NCBI RefSeq assembly: GCF_005862235.1
Contig: NZ_VCEK01000003.1
Coordinates: 124,199-188,198 of the forward strand
Reading direction: 5' to 3'
Length of the DNA stretch: 64,000 bases
Source: Saccharomonospora piscinae
GTDB lineage: Bacteria; Actinomycetota; Actinomycetes; Mycobacteriales; Pseudonocardiaceae
The first letter of the stretch is position 1; each line of letters opens with the position of its first letter. The notes beneath the pieces are model-generated. The model was not told the DNA's origin. It did no database searches and saw only the letters and a list, made by a program, of their open reading frames with translations. Below, in pieces: positions 50,244 through 59,150 of the stretch. The position numbers and the translations under genes are program-made.

Positions 50244-51425
50244 TCAGGCTGTTCTGCGTTCCAGCGCGGTGACAGTGCGTCTATCGGCAGCGTCGCTGCG
50301 AATCTCTATGCCGGTCGCCCGCAGCGTCGATGCCAGGTCGTTGCATGCTTGCGCGAAGCCGGAGAGGTTTCGATCAGTGAACGCGTCGAGGCTTACCTGG
50401 CGGATGTTGAGTGTGTTGTGATGGAAGGCAAGATCAGCTCGTCCGACGAGTTCCGTGCCGACACGTAAGGGACAGACGTAGTAGCCGTACAGTCGTTTAC
50501 TGGCTGGTTTGTAAGCTTCGAGAGCGTGCTCGAAGTCAAAAATTCGGCTGACTCGCTTGCGGTACCAGATCAGGTTGTCGAAGGGGCCGACGAAGGCCGC
50601 GTCGTTGACGGCGCTTTCCGTGTGTTGGAGCGCGTTCTCGCTTGCCCAAGCAGGATTCTTCCATCCGTTAACCTCGACCGGAAAGAGGTCTGTTTGCCTC
50701 AGTAACGTGCGGACGGTGCCGCTGGAAATTCGCAGGTAGTCGGCGAAGTCGTCGACGGTTGCGATTCCGAGTGCTCTGCCAGCTCGGTTGAGGAGCCGAA
50801 CCAGGCACTCGTCGTCGGTGAGAACGTCAGTGAGATAGTTCGCAGGTATCGTGCGGCTGGCAAGGTCGAAGAGTCGATTGTTGCCTTCGTCGCGATTGAC
50901 GCACGCGAGTTCTCCAGACCAGACGAGAAACTGAACCGCTGTCTTCGTCGGGCTCCAGTCCGAACCACCTTGCCCAGCATCGTCACCGTCACGGAGTTCG
51001 CGCAGTGTGAGTGCTCCTGCATCGCCGATTCTGGCCAGTAGGGCATTACGTACCCGGTTCTCGGGATATTCTTTACGTGTCCGGGACGCACGTCGACGGA
51101 ATGCCCAGAGGGGCCAGTCTTCGACCGGGACCAAGGCAGCAGCATGTGCGGGGTATTCGAAGGCGATAACCCGGCCATCGTGCCAGAGCGCATCGTCAAC
51201 GGCAGCGATGGGCGATCGCTCGCGGAGCCGACTGGCGATGGTCAGCTGGTGAGCTTTCGCCAGGACATTGATGGCATCCAATTGCACGCTGCCCAGGTGC
51301 TTGAGGACCTGGCTAACACTGCCGAGGCTGTGAGGCATCCCCGCAGCGTGGATGGCGATAGTCCTGGCTTCTGCAGCGGTGAGAGCGGCGTCGCGGGTGC
51401 TGGTCGGCGCTGGCGTGTTTGTCAT
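50244..51425 (-). CDS. Interstrand-crosslink DNA glycosylase, AlkX/YcaQ family
   Basis: This is a 393-residue HTH_42/YcaQ-family protein with tandem winged helices. Near the N-terminus it has the catalytic-type motif QLD in GSVQLDAINVLAKAHQLTIA, the QxD variant seen in AlkX/YcaQ rather than the QxQ of AlkZ. Other conserved parts are DALWHDGRVIAFEYPAHAAA and the C-terminal YGYYVCPLRVGTELVGRADL. It unhooks alkylated or crosslinked bases, protecting against DNA-alkylating agents. GC is markedly lower than neighbours. Its start overlaps the stop of an integrase remnant (ATGA), placing it inside a decayed integrated element. Confidence 0.9.
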   Translation of the reverse strand: MTNTPAPTSTRDAALTAAEARTIAIHAAGMPHSLGSVSQVLKHLGSVQLDAINVLAKAHQLTIASRLRERSPIAAVDDALWHDGRVIAFEYPAHAAALVPVEDWPLWAFRRRASRTRKEYPENRVRNALLARIGDAGALTLRELRDGDDAGQGGSDWSPTKTAVQFLVWSGELACVNRDEGNNRLFDLASRTIPANYLTDVLTDDECLVRLLNRAGRALGIATVDDFADYLRISSGTVRTLLRQTDLFPVEVNGWKNPAWASENALQHTESAVNDAAFVGPFDNLIWYRKRVSRIFDFEHALEAYKPASKRLYGYYVCPLRVGTELVGRADLAFHHNTLNIRQVSLDAFTDRNLSGFAQACNDLASTLRATGIEIRSDAADRRTVTALERRTA

Positions 51426-51565
51426 CGTTCCGGGATAGCGGGGGTGAGGTCACGACCGCTCAGCGGGTCGACCCCGGCGTACACCTTCACCCGAAGAGCG
51501 CCGCTCCGGACCTTCTCGATCGCGCCTCGTTGGCGCTTCGTGCGCCGTCCCCCAGCGTTCGACAT
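51422..51565 (-). pseudogene. N-terminal fragment of a tyrosine-recombinase integrase
   Basis: A 47-codon frame, with QRGAIEKVRSGALRVKVYAG followed by VDPLSGRD, matches the N-terminal AP2-like DNA-binding strand of actinobacterial phage/ICE integrases. The rest of the integrase, including all catalytic residues, is absent. It begins 68 bases from the 3' end of tRNA-Arg(CCU), the classic position of an integrase beside its attachment site, and its stop overlaps the glycosylase start. Confidence 0.75.
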
Positions 51566-51633
51566 GGTGCGAGAGTAAGGCGTTCGCACCACGAATAGCA
51601 CCACGCGGACGGCCTGCAAGCTTCTAACCTGGG

Positions 51634-51706
51634 CGCCCCCGGCAGGATTCGAACCTGCGACACCCGCTTTAGGAGAGCGGTGCTCTATCCCCTGAGCTAC
51701 GAGGGC
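51634..51706 (-). tRNA. tRNA-Arg (anticodon CCU)
   Basis: This is a 73-base cloverleaf on the minus strand. The acceptor GCCCTCG pairs with CGGGGGC (one G-U), the D arm is GCTCAGGGGATAGAGC, the anticodon arm is CCGCT-CTCCTAA-AGCGG with anticodon CCT, and the T arm is GCAGGTTCGAATCCTGC. The CCA end is not encoded. It decodes AGG. An integrase fragment follows its 3' end, so the gene probably served as an attachment site. Confidence 0.95.
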
Positions 51707-51869
51707 TGGTGAGTCGTCGACTCTTCCTACACCTTAGCGGGCCACCCGTCCAGGGCGTGAACCGGACCTTGACGGGAGGCGGGCTGCTCACTGTAATACC
51801 TCCACTACCTATGAGTAACCTGCTCGGGACAGGGCGCGCGACGCGTTCCGTCGGCTGCCGGAGGCGCTG

Positions 51870-52520
51870 TTGATCAAAGTGATGTTCGCCGACGACGAGG
51901 AGATGGTTCGTTCGGGACTGCGCGCCATGGTGGCCCCTGCCTCGGACATCGAGGTCGCCGGGGAGGCCGCCGACGGGAGAACCGCGGTGGAGGCCGTGCG
52001 CCGCTTCCATCCCGACGTGGCCCTGCTCGACATCCGCATGCGCACTCCTGACGACGGAATTCGGGCGTTGCGGGCGATTCAGACTCTGCCGAATCCGCCG
52101 TTCGTGGCGATGCTGACGACGTTCGACATCGACGAGTACGTGAGTCTGGCTCTGCGGTTCGGCGCGAACGGGTTCCTGCTCAAGGACATCGAGCCCGCGG
52201 TACTGGTGCGCGCGATCCGCGACCTTGCCCGGGGCGGGGCGGTGCTGGATCCCGGCGTCGCCGCGCGCATGGTCAACGCGCACCGGGACGGGCAGCGCGC
52301 GTCCGCGCCCGCGCGGGAGTTGATCGCCTCGCTGTCGGAACGTGAACGTGAGGTGGTCACCTTGATCGGCCAGGGACTGTCCAACGCGGAGATCGGCGGG
52401 CGATTGCATCTCTCGGAAGCCACCGTCAAGGGATACGTCTCGGCGGTACTGTCCAAGATCGGCGCAGCGAACCGGGTGCAGGCCGCGCTGCTCGCGTATC
52501 GGGGCGGGCTTGTGGACTGA
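51870..52520 (+). CDS. NarL/FixJ-type response regulator (orphan)
   Basis: This is a 216-residue two-component regulator from a TTG at 51870 with GGAGG six bases upstream. The receiver domain has the acidic pair FADDEE, phospho-acceptor Asp in ALLDIRM and Lys in FLLKDIEP; the LuxR-type HTH is LSNAEIGGRLHLSEATVKGY. No histidine kinase gene is adjacent: upstream is the tRNA/integrase site and downstream cruciform element B, so its kinase may have been lost when the region was rearranged. Targets are unknown. Confidence 0.9.
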   Translation: MIKVMFADDEEMVRSGLRAMVAPASDIEVAGEAADGRTAVEAVRRFHPDVALLDIRMRTPDDGIRALRAIQTLPNPPFVAMLTTFDIDEYVSLALRFGANGFLLKDIEPAVLVRAIRDLARGGAVLDPGVAARMVNAHRDGQRASAPARELIASLSEREREVVTLIGQGLSNAEIGGRLHLSEATVKGYVSAVLSKIGAANRVQAALLAYRGGLVD

Positions 52521-52529
52521 CGCGCGTCG

Positions 52530-52698
52530 TTAAGAGCCCCTAACACATTGGTCTGTTCGGCTCGCGACGCCCAGGCGGCGCCTCGCCGCGTTGGAGGATC
52601 GCCCACGTACTTCCAGTACGCGGACGCCCCTCCGCCTTGCGATCCATCCGCCTGACCGCCGCTCCCTGATCGAACGCCAATGTGTTAGGGGCTCTAAG
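52530..52698. repeat. Cruciform intergenic element with covarying core palindrome, copy B
   Basis: Terminal arms: AGAGCCCCTAACACATTGG (52533-52551) and its complement CCAATGTGTTAGGGGCTCT (52677-52695). Inner arms GTTCG..CAGGCGG and CCGCCTG..CGAAC follow. The core reads CGCCGCGTTGG, ATCGCC, palindrome CGTACTTCCAGTACG, then CTCCGCCTTGCG. In reverse orientation copy A has the same blocks with palindrome GATAGCGCTGCTATC. It fills the space between the orphan response regulator and mprA. Confidence 0.82.
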
Positions 52699-52731
52699 GA
52701 CCGTCTCAGCCAACCGGGCCAGACTGGACCC

Positions 52732-53421
52732 ATGCGCATACTCGTGGTGGACGACGACCGGGCCGTCCGGGAGTCGCTGCGGCGATCGCTCGAGTTCAAC
52801 GGCTATCAGGTGGACCTGGCCAGCGACGGGACCCAGGCCCTCGAGAAGGTGGCCGCTGACCGTCCCGACGCCATGGTGCTCGACGTCATGATGCCCCGGC
52901 TCGACGGTCTGGAGGTGGCCCGCAGGCTGCGCGGCATCGGCGACGACCTGCCGATCCTCGTGCTCACCGCCCGTGACGCCGTGTCCGACCGGGTGTCCGG
53001 GCTTGACGCCGGGGCCGACGACTACCTGCCCAAACCCTTCGCCCTGGAGGAACTGCTGGCCAGGCTGCGTGCCCTGCTGCGCAGGGCGGGCCAGGAGGAC
53101 TCCGTCGGCGAGGGGAACGAACTCACGTTCGCCGACCTCACGCTCGACCCCAACACGCGGGAGGTGACTCGCGGCGATCGGCGGATCAGCCTGACCCGCA
53201 CCGAGTTCTCACTGCTGGAACTGTTCCTCACCCATCCGAAGCACGTGCTGGCACGTGGTCGCATCCTGGAGGAGGTCTGGGGCTACGACTTCCCCACCTC
53301 CGGCAACGCCCTCGAGGTGTATGTGGGGTACCTGCGGCGCAAGACCGAGGCAGGTGGCGAACCACGGTTGCTGCACACCGTGCGCGGGGTGGGGTACGTG
53401 CTGCGGGAGACGCCACCGTGA
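52732..53421 (+). CDS. mprA: Response regulator MprA
   Basis: This is a 229-residue OmpR/PhoB-type regulator. The receiver has [14 protein letters not shown], phospho-Asp in [13 protein letters not shown], and Lys in [20 protein letters not shown]; the winged helix has [20 protein letters not shown] and [20 protein letters not shown]. It overlaps the MprB kinase gene by four bases. In mycobacteria MprAB responds to envelope stress and controls pepD and sigma factors; here pepD and an ECF sigma gene lie just downstream, the same arrangement as I recall for Rv0981-Rv0983. Start chosen at the ATG at 52732, after the receiver-domain consensus. Confidence 0.93.
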   Translation: MRILVVDDDRAVRESLRRSLEFNGYQVDLASDGTQALEKVAADRPDAMVLDVMMPRLDGLEVARRLRGIGDDLPILVLTARDAVSDRVSGLDAGADDYLPKPFALEELLARLRALLRRAGQEDSVGEGNELTFADLTLDPNTREVTRGDRRISLTRTEFSLLELFLTHPKHVLARGRILEEVWGYDFPTSGNALEVYVGYLRRKTEAGGEPRLLHTVRGVGYVLRETPP

Positions 53422-54833
53422 GCGACCTCACGCACCCTGGCACCACACCTGCCGTCGCATCACCGCCCACCGGCGCTCGCAGGCGGTTCTCGCTGAGGGC
53501 GCGGGTGTCGCTGCTGGCGGCCGTCTGCGTTGCCTGCACCGTCGCCCTCGTTTCCCTCGGCGCCTACATCACGGTGCACCGCAATCTCTACTCCGAGTTC
53601 GACGAGAACCTGGTCAACCGGGCCGAAGCGGCAGTGGAGAGCCCTTCTGTGCAAACCCGGTTGCAGTCGGTGCCCGGGGCGTTCCTGGTGAGCAGCGACA
53701 TCCACATCGGGTTGCTCTCGGCGCGCGGAGAGCTGATCTATCCCCAGGCGGGGACACCGCCGCCGTGGGGTCAGCGGGAGCTGGCCGTCGCCACCGGAGC
53801 CTCGGACTCGTCGCTGCGCACCGATCCGGCGACGGACATGCGGGTCATCGCGCTGCCCTCCGGCAACGGCGTCGCCATGGTCGTCGCGCAATCGCTCGCG
53901 CCCACCAAGCGAACCCTGGGAGAACTGGCACTCGTGCTGCTGTTCTTCGGCGGCGCGGGAATCCTGATAGCGGCCGCGGCCGGTACCGCCGTCGCGCGCG
54001 CGGGCTTGCGCCCGGTCGAGCGGCTGACGTCGGCCACCGAGCGGGTCGCCCGGACCATGGATCTGCGGCCCATCCCCGTGAGTGGTGACGACGAACTCGC
54101 CCGGCTCACCCAGAGCTTCAACACGATGCTGCGCGCGGTCGCCGAGTCGCAGGACCGTCAGCGCAGGCTGGTGGCCGACGCCGGGCACGAGCTGCGCACG
54201 CCGCTGACCTCGCTGCGCACCAACCTCGAACTGCTCCTGGCCGCCAGCAGGCAGGGCGCACCCTCGCTGTCCGCGCGCGACAGGGAGGACATCGAGTCGG
54301 ACATCCGGGGCCAGCTGGACGAGGTCACCCAGCTCATCGGCGACCTCTCGGAGCTCTCGCGTGACGACAACTCCCAGGAGACAGCGGAGCGAGTGGACCT
54401 GGTGGAGGTCGTCGAGCGCGCCCTCGACCGTGCCCGGCGCCGAGCCGGAAGCATCGAGTTCGACTCCGAGTTGCAGCCCTGGGCGCTCACCGGTGATCCG
54501 AGTGCCCTCGAACGTGCCGTGCTGAACCTCCTGGACAACGCGGTGAAGTTCTCGCCACCGAACTCCCGTGTGCGGCTCACCCTGCGTCCGCTGGGCGACG
54601 GCACCGCGGTCATCGAGGTCACCGACGCAGGGCCCGGCATCGCCGAGGAGGACCTGCCCCGGGTGTTCGACCGCTTCTACCGATCGTCCGAGGCACGCAC
54701 GCTTCCGGGCTCGGGTCTCGGGCTCGCCATCGTCAAACAGGCCGCGGAACGGCACGGCGGCACGGTGTACGCCTACAACGCTCCCGGCGGCGGCGCGCTG
54801 ATGACCATCCGGCTGCCGGGAATTCCGGGCTGA
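53418..54833 (+). CDS. mprB: Sensor histidine kinase MprB
   Basis: This is a 471-residue membrane kinase from a GTG overlapping mprA. It has a first membrane helix ([20 protein letters not shown], about 29-50), an extracytoplasmic sensor of about 110 residues, a second helix ([20 protein letters not shown]), then HAMP. The H-box is [20 protein letters not shown]; the N-box is [16 protein letters not shown]; the G-boxes are [20 protein letters not shown] and [11 protein letters not shown]. All catalytic motifs are intact. It phosphorylates MprA in response to envelope stress by analogy with mycobacteria. Confidence 0.93.
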   Translation: MSDLTHPGTTPAVASPPTGARRRFSLRARVSLLAAVCVACTVALVSLGAYITVHRNLYSEFDENLVNRAEAAVESPSVQTRLQSVPGAFLVSSDIHIGLLSARGELIYPQAGTPPPWGQRELAVATGASDSSLRTDPATDMRVIALPSGNGVAMVVAQSLAPTKRTLGELALVLLFFGGAGILIAAAAGTAVARAGLRPVERLTSATERVARTMDLRPIPVSGDDELARLTQSFNTMLRAVAESQDRQRRLVADAGHELRTPLTSLRTNLELLLAASRQGAPSLSARDREDIESDIRGQLDEVTQLIGDLSELSRDDNSQETAERVDLVEVVERALDRARRRAGSIEFDSELQPWALTGDPSALERAVLNLLDNAVKFSPPNSRVRLTLRPLGDGTAVIEVTDAGPGIAEEDLPRVFDRFYRSSEARTLPGSGLGLAIVKQAAERHGGTVYAYNAPGGGALMTIRLPGIPG

Positions 54834-54935
54834 GCCACCCGCGCGGTCACTCCACGTATGAGTGGAATACACCCAGCGTGCCCCAAGAAGCGTAGGATCG
54901 TGTGTTAGTGGGTGTGTCGCGGGACGGAGAAAACG

Positions 54936-55730
54936 GTGCTGGCGCGACAACGACAGGCGGTCATTCTGGAGGAGACCCGACGCAGCGGAGCGGTTCGGGT
55001 GAGTGAACTCGTGCACCGGCTGGGAGTCTCGGACATGACCATCCGGCGCGATCTCGACGTGCTCGCGGGCCGCGGACTCGTCGAGAAGGTCTACGGCGGC
55101 GCCACCAACGTCGCACCGGCCGGAGGCGACCTCGACCGCGACCCGTGCGCGCGGCAGCGGCGCCTGCACACCGCCATCGCCGTCGAGGCTGCCCGGCTGG
55201 TTCGCCCCGGCACCGCGGTCGGCCTCTCCTCCGGTGCCGCGTCGAGGTCGCTGGCCCGAGTTCTCGAACCCGTGCCGGACCTCACGGTCGTCACCAACTC
55301 GCTCGCCGTGGCCGACATCGCCGCCGCGTCGGCGCGCCCCGACCGCGTCGTGGTGCTCACCGGCGGAGTCCGAGGGGAGTCGGACGTGCTGGTGGGCCCC
55401 CTGGCTGTGCAGAGCCTCCGGGGCCTGCACCTCGATCTGGTGTTTCTCGGCGTCCACGGCATCGCCGAACGGTCCGGCTGCACGGTGCCCAGCCTCAGCG
55501 AGAGTGAGGCCGACCGCGCGCTGGTGGAGGCGGGGCGCACGCTCGTCGTACTGGCCGACCACACCTGCTGGGGAGTGGCCGGCATCGCCACCGTGGCGGC
55601 GCTGTCCGATGCCGACGTGCTCATCAGCGACGACGGACTCGACGCCTCCGCCCGCGACATCCTGGCCGCGCGGGTCGGTGAACTCGTGATCGCGAAGAGT
55701 CCGGATACTGACACGACTCCCACAGCCTGA
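54936..55730 (+). CDS. DeoR-family transcriptional regulator
   Basis: This is a 264-residue sugar-phosphate-responsive repressor from a GTG at 54936 with GGACGGAGA upstream. The HTH is VRVSELVHRLGVSDMTIRRD with DLDVLAGRGLVEKVYGGA; the DeoR C-terminal sensor domain includes VGLSSGAASRSLARVL and TGGVRGESDVLVGPLA. It is inserted between mprB and pepD, which are neighbours in mycobacteria, so it may be a lineage addition. Its target is not evident; no sugar genes are adjacent. Confidence 0.9.
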   Translation: MLARQRQAVILEETRRSGAVRVSELVHRLGVSDMTIRRDLDVLAGRGLVEKVYGGATNVAPAGGDLDRDPCARQRRLHTAIAVEAARLVRPGTAVGLSSGAASRSLARVLEPVPDLTVVTNSLAVADIAAASARPDRVVVLTGGVRGESDVLVGPLAVQSLRGLHLDLVFLGVHGIAERSGCTVPSLSESEADRALVEAGRTLVVLADHTCWGVAGIATVAALSDADVLISDDGLDASARDILAARVGELVIAKSPDTDTTPTA

Positions 55731-55769
55731 GTTCAGCGTGTTCTCAGGACCACGACCCATCATGGAGAC

Positions 55770-57119
55770 ATGACCGAGAACGACCCCTCCGCTCAGGACA
55801 GGCCCACTCCGGCGTCGGGAATGCCGGAGCAGCCGAACTCGGCCGCATCCGGCGGTGCGCAGCAGGGCGGTACGCCATCCGGCGGTGACCAGCCCGCTCC
55901 ACCGTTCCAGTACCCGCCGCATACCCCCTCCGGTCAGTACGCGCAGGGCGGCTACCCCGGCTCGCCCTACGCCCAGCCCGGCTACGGCACCGCCGCGGAA
56001 CCGCACGCCGCGACGGCCACCGCGTCCTCGGCGTCCTCGGCGCCCACGACGGCACAGCGAGGGCTTCCGGGCAAGCTCGTTGCGGGCGTCGCGTTGCTGG
56101 CCTTGCTGGTCGGCGGAGGCGCCGGTGCGGCAGGGGGCTACCTCGCGGCCGACACGGCAACGGACTCGCCGTCGTCGAACGCGCTGAACCAGCCCGCGCC
56201 CGCGAAGCAGACGGGCGGCGCCGAGCAGGGAAGCGTCGAGGCGGTGGCGGAGAAGCTCAAGCCCAGCGTGGTGCAACTCCAGGTGCAAGGTCAGGGATCC
56301 GCCAACGAGGGATCCGGCTTCGTGATCAGCGAGGACGGCTACATCCTCACCAACAACCACGTGGTGGAGGCCGCCGCGCGTGGGGGCGACATGACCGTGG
56401 TGTTCCACAACGGCGACGAGGCCGAGGCGGAGGTCGTCGGGCGCGACCCGTCCACCGACATCGCGGTGGTGCGTGCCCAGGACGTCAGCGGCCTCACGAC
56501 CGTGGAGCTCGGGCGCTCCGACGACCTCAACGTGGGTCAGTCGGTGGTGGCTGTCGGCTCGCCCTTCGAACTCGCCGGCACCGTGACCTCCGGCATCATC
56601 AGCTCGCTGAACCGGCCTGTCACGGCGGGCGGGCAGGGCGACCAGACCACGGTCATGGATGCCATCCAGACCGACGCGGCGATCAACCCCGGAAACTCCG
56701 GAGGGCCGCTGGCGAACATGCAGGGCCAGATCGTGGGGATCAACTCCGCGATCTACAGCCCCTCGCAGGGCGGCAACGTGGGGATCGGGTTCGCGATCCC
56801 GATCGACCAGGCCCGCCGCACGGCCGACGAGATCATCAAGAACGGGCACGCCACCCAGACCTACATCGGTGCCACGGTGGGCAACGCGCCCAGTGGTGGC
56901 GCCGCGATCGGCGAGGTCCAGTCGGGCAGCCCGGCGGAGGAAGCGGGCATCGAAAGCGGTGACGTGATCGTGAAGATGGGTGAACGCCGCATCGAGGACG
57001 CCAACAGCCTCGTGGCCGCCATCCGTACCCGCGCACCGGGCGAGCAGGTGACCTTCACCCTCGGCGACGGCAACACCGTCGAGGTGACGCTGGGAGGGCA
57101 GCCGGTCACGGTGAACTGA
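55770..57119 (+). CDS. pepD: HtrA-like membrane serine protease PepD
   Basis: This is a 449-residue protein. It has a Pro/Gly/Gln-rich cytoplasmic N-terminus of about 90 residues, one membrane helix (LVAGVALLALLVGGGAGAAG), then a trypsin-like domain with His in LTNNHVVEAAARG, Asp in STDIAVVRAQDVSG and Ser in AINPGNSGGPLANMQ, followed by a PDZ domain (GEVQSGSPAEEAGIESGDVI). It degrades or chaperones damaged envelope proteins. In mycobacteria it is an MprAB-regulated gene and modulates stress signalling; the local order supports that here. Confidence 0.93.
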   Translation: MTENDPSAQDRPTPASGMPEQPNSAASGGAQQGGTPSGGDQPAPPFQYPPHTPSGQYAQGGYPGSPYAQPGYGTAAEPHAATATASSASSAPTTAQRGLPGKLVAGVALLALLVGGGAGAAGGYLAADTATDSPSSNALNQPAPAKQTGGAEQGSVEAVAEKLKPSVVQLQVQGQGSANEGSGFVISEDGYILTNNHVVEAAARGGDMTVVFHNGDEAEAEVVGRDPSTDIAVVRAQDVSGLTTVELGRSDDLNVGQSVVAVGSPFELAGTVTSGIISSLNRPVTAGGQGDQTTVMDAIQTDAAINPGNSGGPLANMQGQIVGINSAIYSPSQGGNVGIGFAIPIDQARRTADEIIKNGHATQTYIGATVGNAPSGGAAIGEVQSGSPAEEAGIESGDVIVKMGERRIEDANSLVAAIRTRAPGEQVTFTLGDGNTVEVTLGGQPVTVN

Positions 57120-57140
57120 CTCGGTAACAGGCCGTTCCGT

Positions 57141-57171
57141 CGAGCCGCGTCCCGTCTGGGGGCGCGGCTCG
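57141..57171 (+). terminator. Terminator after pepD
   Basis: CGAGCCGCGTCCC pairs with GGGGCGCGGCTCG across a five-base loop with one G-T pair. It lies 22 bases after the pepD stop and before the ECF sigma gene. Confidence 0.85.
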
Positions 57172-57224
57172 ATGCGTGTGCGGCGACGGGTGCAACACCA
57201 TCCCTGCCGCCGACAACTCCGGGT

Positions 57225-57848
57225 GTGAACACGACTGCGGAAAACAAGAGAGGGGACAGACCCCTGATCGCCGTGCCCGAACCCGGCGGTGATCCGTCGG
57301 CCGGTTCCCCGGCCGACGGCGAGCTGTGGAGCCGAGCGGCGGGCGGGAACGACGCCGCCTTCAGCGAACTGTTCCACCGGCACGTCGAGGCCGTGTGGAA
57401 CCACGCCTACCGGCTCACCGGGTCGTGGGCCACGGCCGAAGACGTCGCCTCCTCCACGTTCGTCACCGCGTGGCGCAAGTGCGGTGATTTCGACCTGGTG
57501 AACGACAGCGCCCGACCCTGGTTGTTCACGGTGGCGGCGAACCTGGCGCGAACACACGGACGTGGAGAGCGACGATGGCGGCGCCTGCGCGGGGCCGTGC
57601 GGCTCGAAGTGGCGCACGACCATGCCGACGACGTGACCGACCGGGTGGACGGTCAGGACACGCTGCGGCGGGCCGTCGAGGCGATTCGACGGCTGCCCCG
57701 GTCTCAACGGCAGGCGGCAGAGCTGTGTCTGTTGGGAGACCTGAGCGTCGCCGAGGCCGCCAGTGCGCTCGGCGTCGCCGAAGTGACCGTCCGATCCCAG
57801 ATCTCGCGGGCTCGTGCCCGACTTCGGCACACACTGGAGGAATCGTGA
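57225..57848 (+). CDS. ECF-family RNA polymerase sigma factor
   Basis: This is a 207-residue sigma-70-like factor. Region 2 spans FHRHVEAVWNHAYRLTGSWA and SSTFVTAWRKCGDFDLVNDS; region 4 has LPRSQRQAAELCLLGDLSVA with the HTH EAASALGVAEVTVRSQISRA. Its stop overlaps the start of the downstream membrane gene (GTGA), the typical sigma/anti-sigma arrangement. The start GTG at 57225 leaves a somewhat long acidic N-terminus; later starts are possible. It sits next to MprAB-PepD and is likely part of the same envelope-stress regulon. Confidence 0.9.
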   Translation: MNTTAENKRGDRPLIAVPEPGGDPSAGSPADGELWSRAAGGNDAAFSELFHRHVEAVWNHAYRLTGSWATAEDVASSTFVTAWRKCGDFDLVNDSARPWLFTVAANLARTHGRGERRWRRLRGAVRLEVAHDHADDVTDRVDGQDTLRRAVEAIRRLPRSQRQAAELCLLGDLSVAEAASALGVAEVTVRSQISRARARLRHTLEES

Positions 57849-59140
57849 AGGACGACATCGAGTTGCCCGCCCACCGTGAGCTACCGCCCCACGTGCGCGA
57901 CCGGATGCTGGTGGCGGTGCGGGAAGGCATGGACGCCACACCGACGCGGTCGGTGCGAACTCCGCTGGCCATCGCCGCGGCGGCAGCCGTACTGGTCGGT
58001 GGTGTCGCCGTGGTGCTCGGTACCAGTGAGGACGCGCCCGCTCGGCTCGGGCCCGCGGCCGGAACCGGCGACCTCGACCGCTGCTGGGACGCGGTGGAGA
58101 CGTCCGGGCGGGCCGCGGAGTATCCCGGTCGAGCCGAATGGCAGGTGGTGGCGACCCAGTCATTGCACCTCACCTCCCTGACAACCGTGCGTGCCGCGGA
58201 GAAGACGGTGTTCTGCGAGACGTCCGCGACGTCCGTGGCGGTATCGGCGCCGGCTGTGCCCGGCGACCCGCCGGTCAACGGCGCGATGGTGACACCGAAC
58301 GGAACCGTGATCGGCTTCGCGTCCGACGAGGTGGACGCCGTCACGGTGGATGCGGAGAGTCTCGACAGCGGTGATCCGACGCGGTCCCACCTCGTTCAGG
58401 GGCAGGATAGGCACCCTTCTGAGACCGAGGTCCACGACGGGGTCTTCGTCACCGAGCTGGCCCACCACGACGTCACCGGGCGGGACTTCACCGCAACCCT
58501 CATCCGGGAACCGGCCGAGTCGGGAGAGGACCGAACCCTCGACGAAGTTGTTCTGGCGGTGCCGGACCCACTCGTGTACGAGGTGGACCGTCCCGTGGAG
58601 GGCGGAGCCGGTGCGGGCGAGGATCAGCGGGCGCTGGACGACTGTCTGGCGGGCCCGGGCGGCGACGCCGGCGGTGCGGTGGTCGACGCCGGGACCTGGC
58701 GTGCGGGGGCGGTGCTCGACGAGCGCCTCGCGGCGAGCGCATCCGGTTCGAAGACCCGGGACGGGTACGACCTGAGCTACCGCGTCGCGGTCAACGACCA
58801 TGCCACGGCCGTGTGCATGGCGGAGCCGGTGTGGCGGTTCTCCGCCCACCCCACACGGGACGAACTGGTCTCGGCCGATCAGCCGCTGGCTGTCATCACG
58901 AGTGAGAACCACTTTCCCGGGCTGTCGTTGGCCGGGGTCGCCGACGGTGACATCGCCCGGCTCGAACTGCGGTACCAGGACGACACCGCCGAGGTCGCGG
59001 TGCAGGACGGCACCTTCGCGGCGTTCCTGGACAACAGCGGAGACGAGCCGGTCGACACGGCGGATGTGACCGTGACGGCGTACGACGCGCAGGGCGTGGT
59101 TCTCCACGACGGGACTCTGCCCGAGACACCCAAGAAGTGA
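57845..59140 (+). CDS. Membrane-anchored putative anti-sigma or sigma-associated protein
   Basis: This is a 431-residue protein whose GTG overlaps the sigma factor stop. The short N-terminus (ELPAHRELPPHVRDRMLVAV) is cytoplasmic, followed by one membrane helix (LAIAAAAAVLVGGVAVVLGT, about residues 39-58) and a large extracytoplasmic part of about 370 residues with no recognised domain. The N-terminus is too short for a classical zinc-binding ZAS domain, so if it is the anti-sigma factor it uses a different, short sigma-binding segment. Function is inferred from the one-base-step overlap only. Confidence 0.72.
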   Translation: MKDDIELPAHRELPPHVRDRMLVAVREGMDATPTRSVRTPLAIAAAAAVLVGGVAVVLGTSEDAPARLGPAAGTGDLDRCWDAVETSGRAAEYPGRAEWQVVATQSLHLTSLTTVRAAEKTVFCETSATSVAVSAPAVPGDPPVNGAMVTPNGTVIGFASDEVDAVTVDAESLDSGDPTRSHLVQGQDRHPSETEVHDGVFVTELAHHDVTGRDFTATLIREPAESGEDRTLDEVVLAVPDPLVYEVDRPVEGGAGAGEDQRALDDCLAGPGGDAGGAVVDAGTWRAGAVLDERLAASASGSKTRDGYDLSYRVAVNDHATAVCMAEPVWRFSAHPTRDELVSADQPLAVITSENHFPGLSLAGVADGDIARLELRYQDDTAEVAVQDGTFAAFLDNSGDEPVDTADVTVTAYDAQGVVLHDGTLPETPKK

Positions 59141-59150
59141 CCGGGCCGCC

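Noticed and set aside
53460-58163. 1567-codon minus-strand open frame
   Set aside because: It spans mprB, the DeoR gene, pepD and the sigma factor on the opposite strand, has no domain-like sequence, and arises from codon bias at 70% GC.
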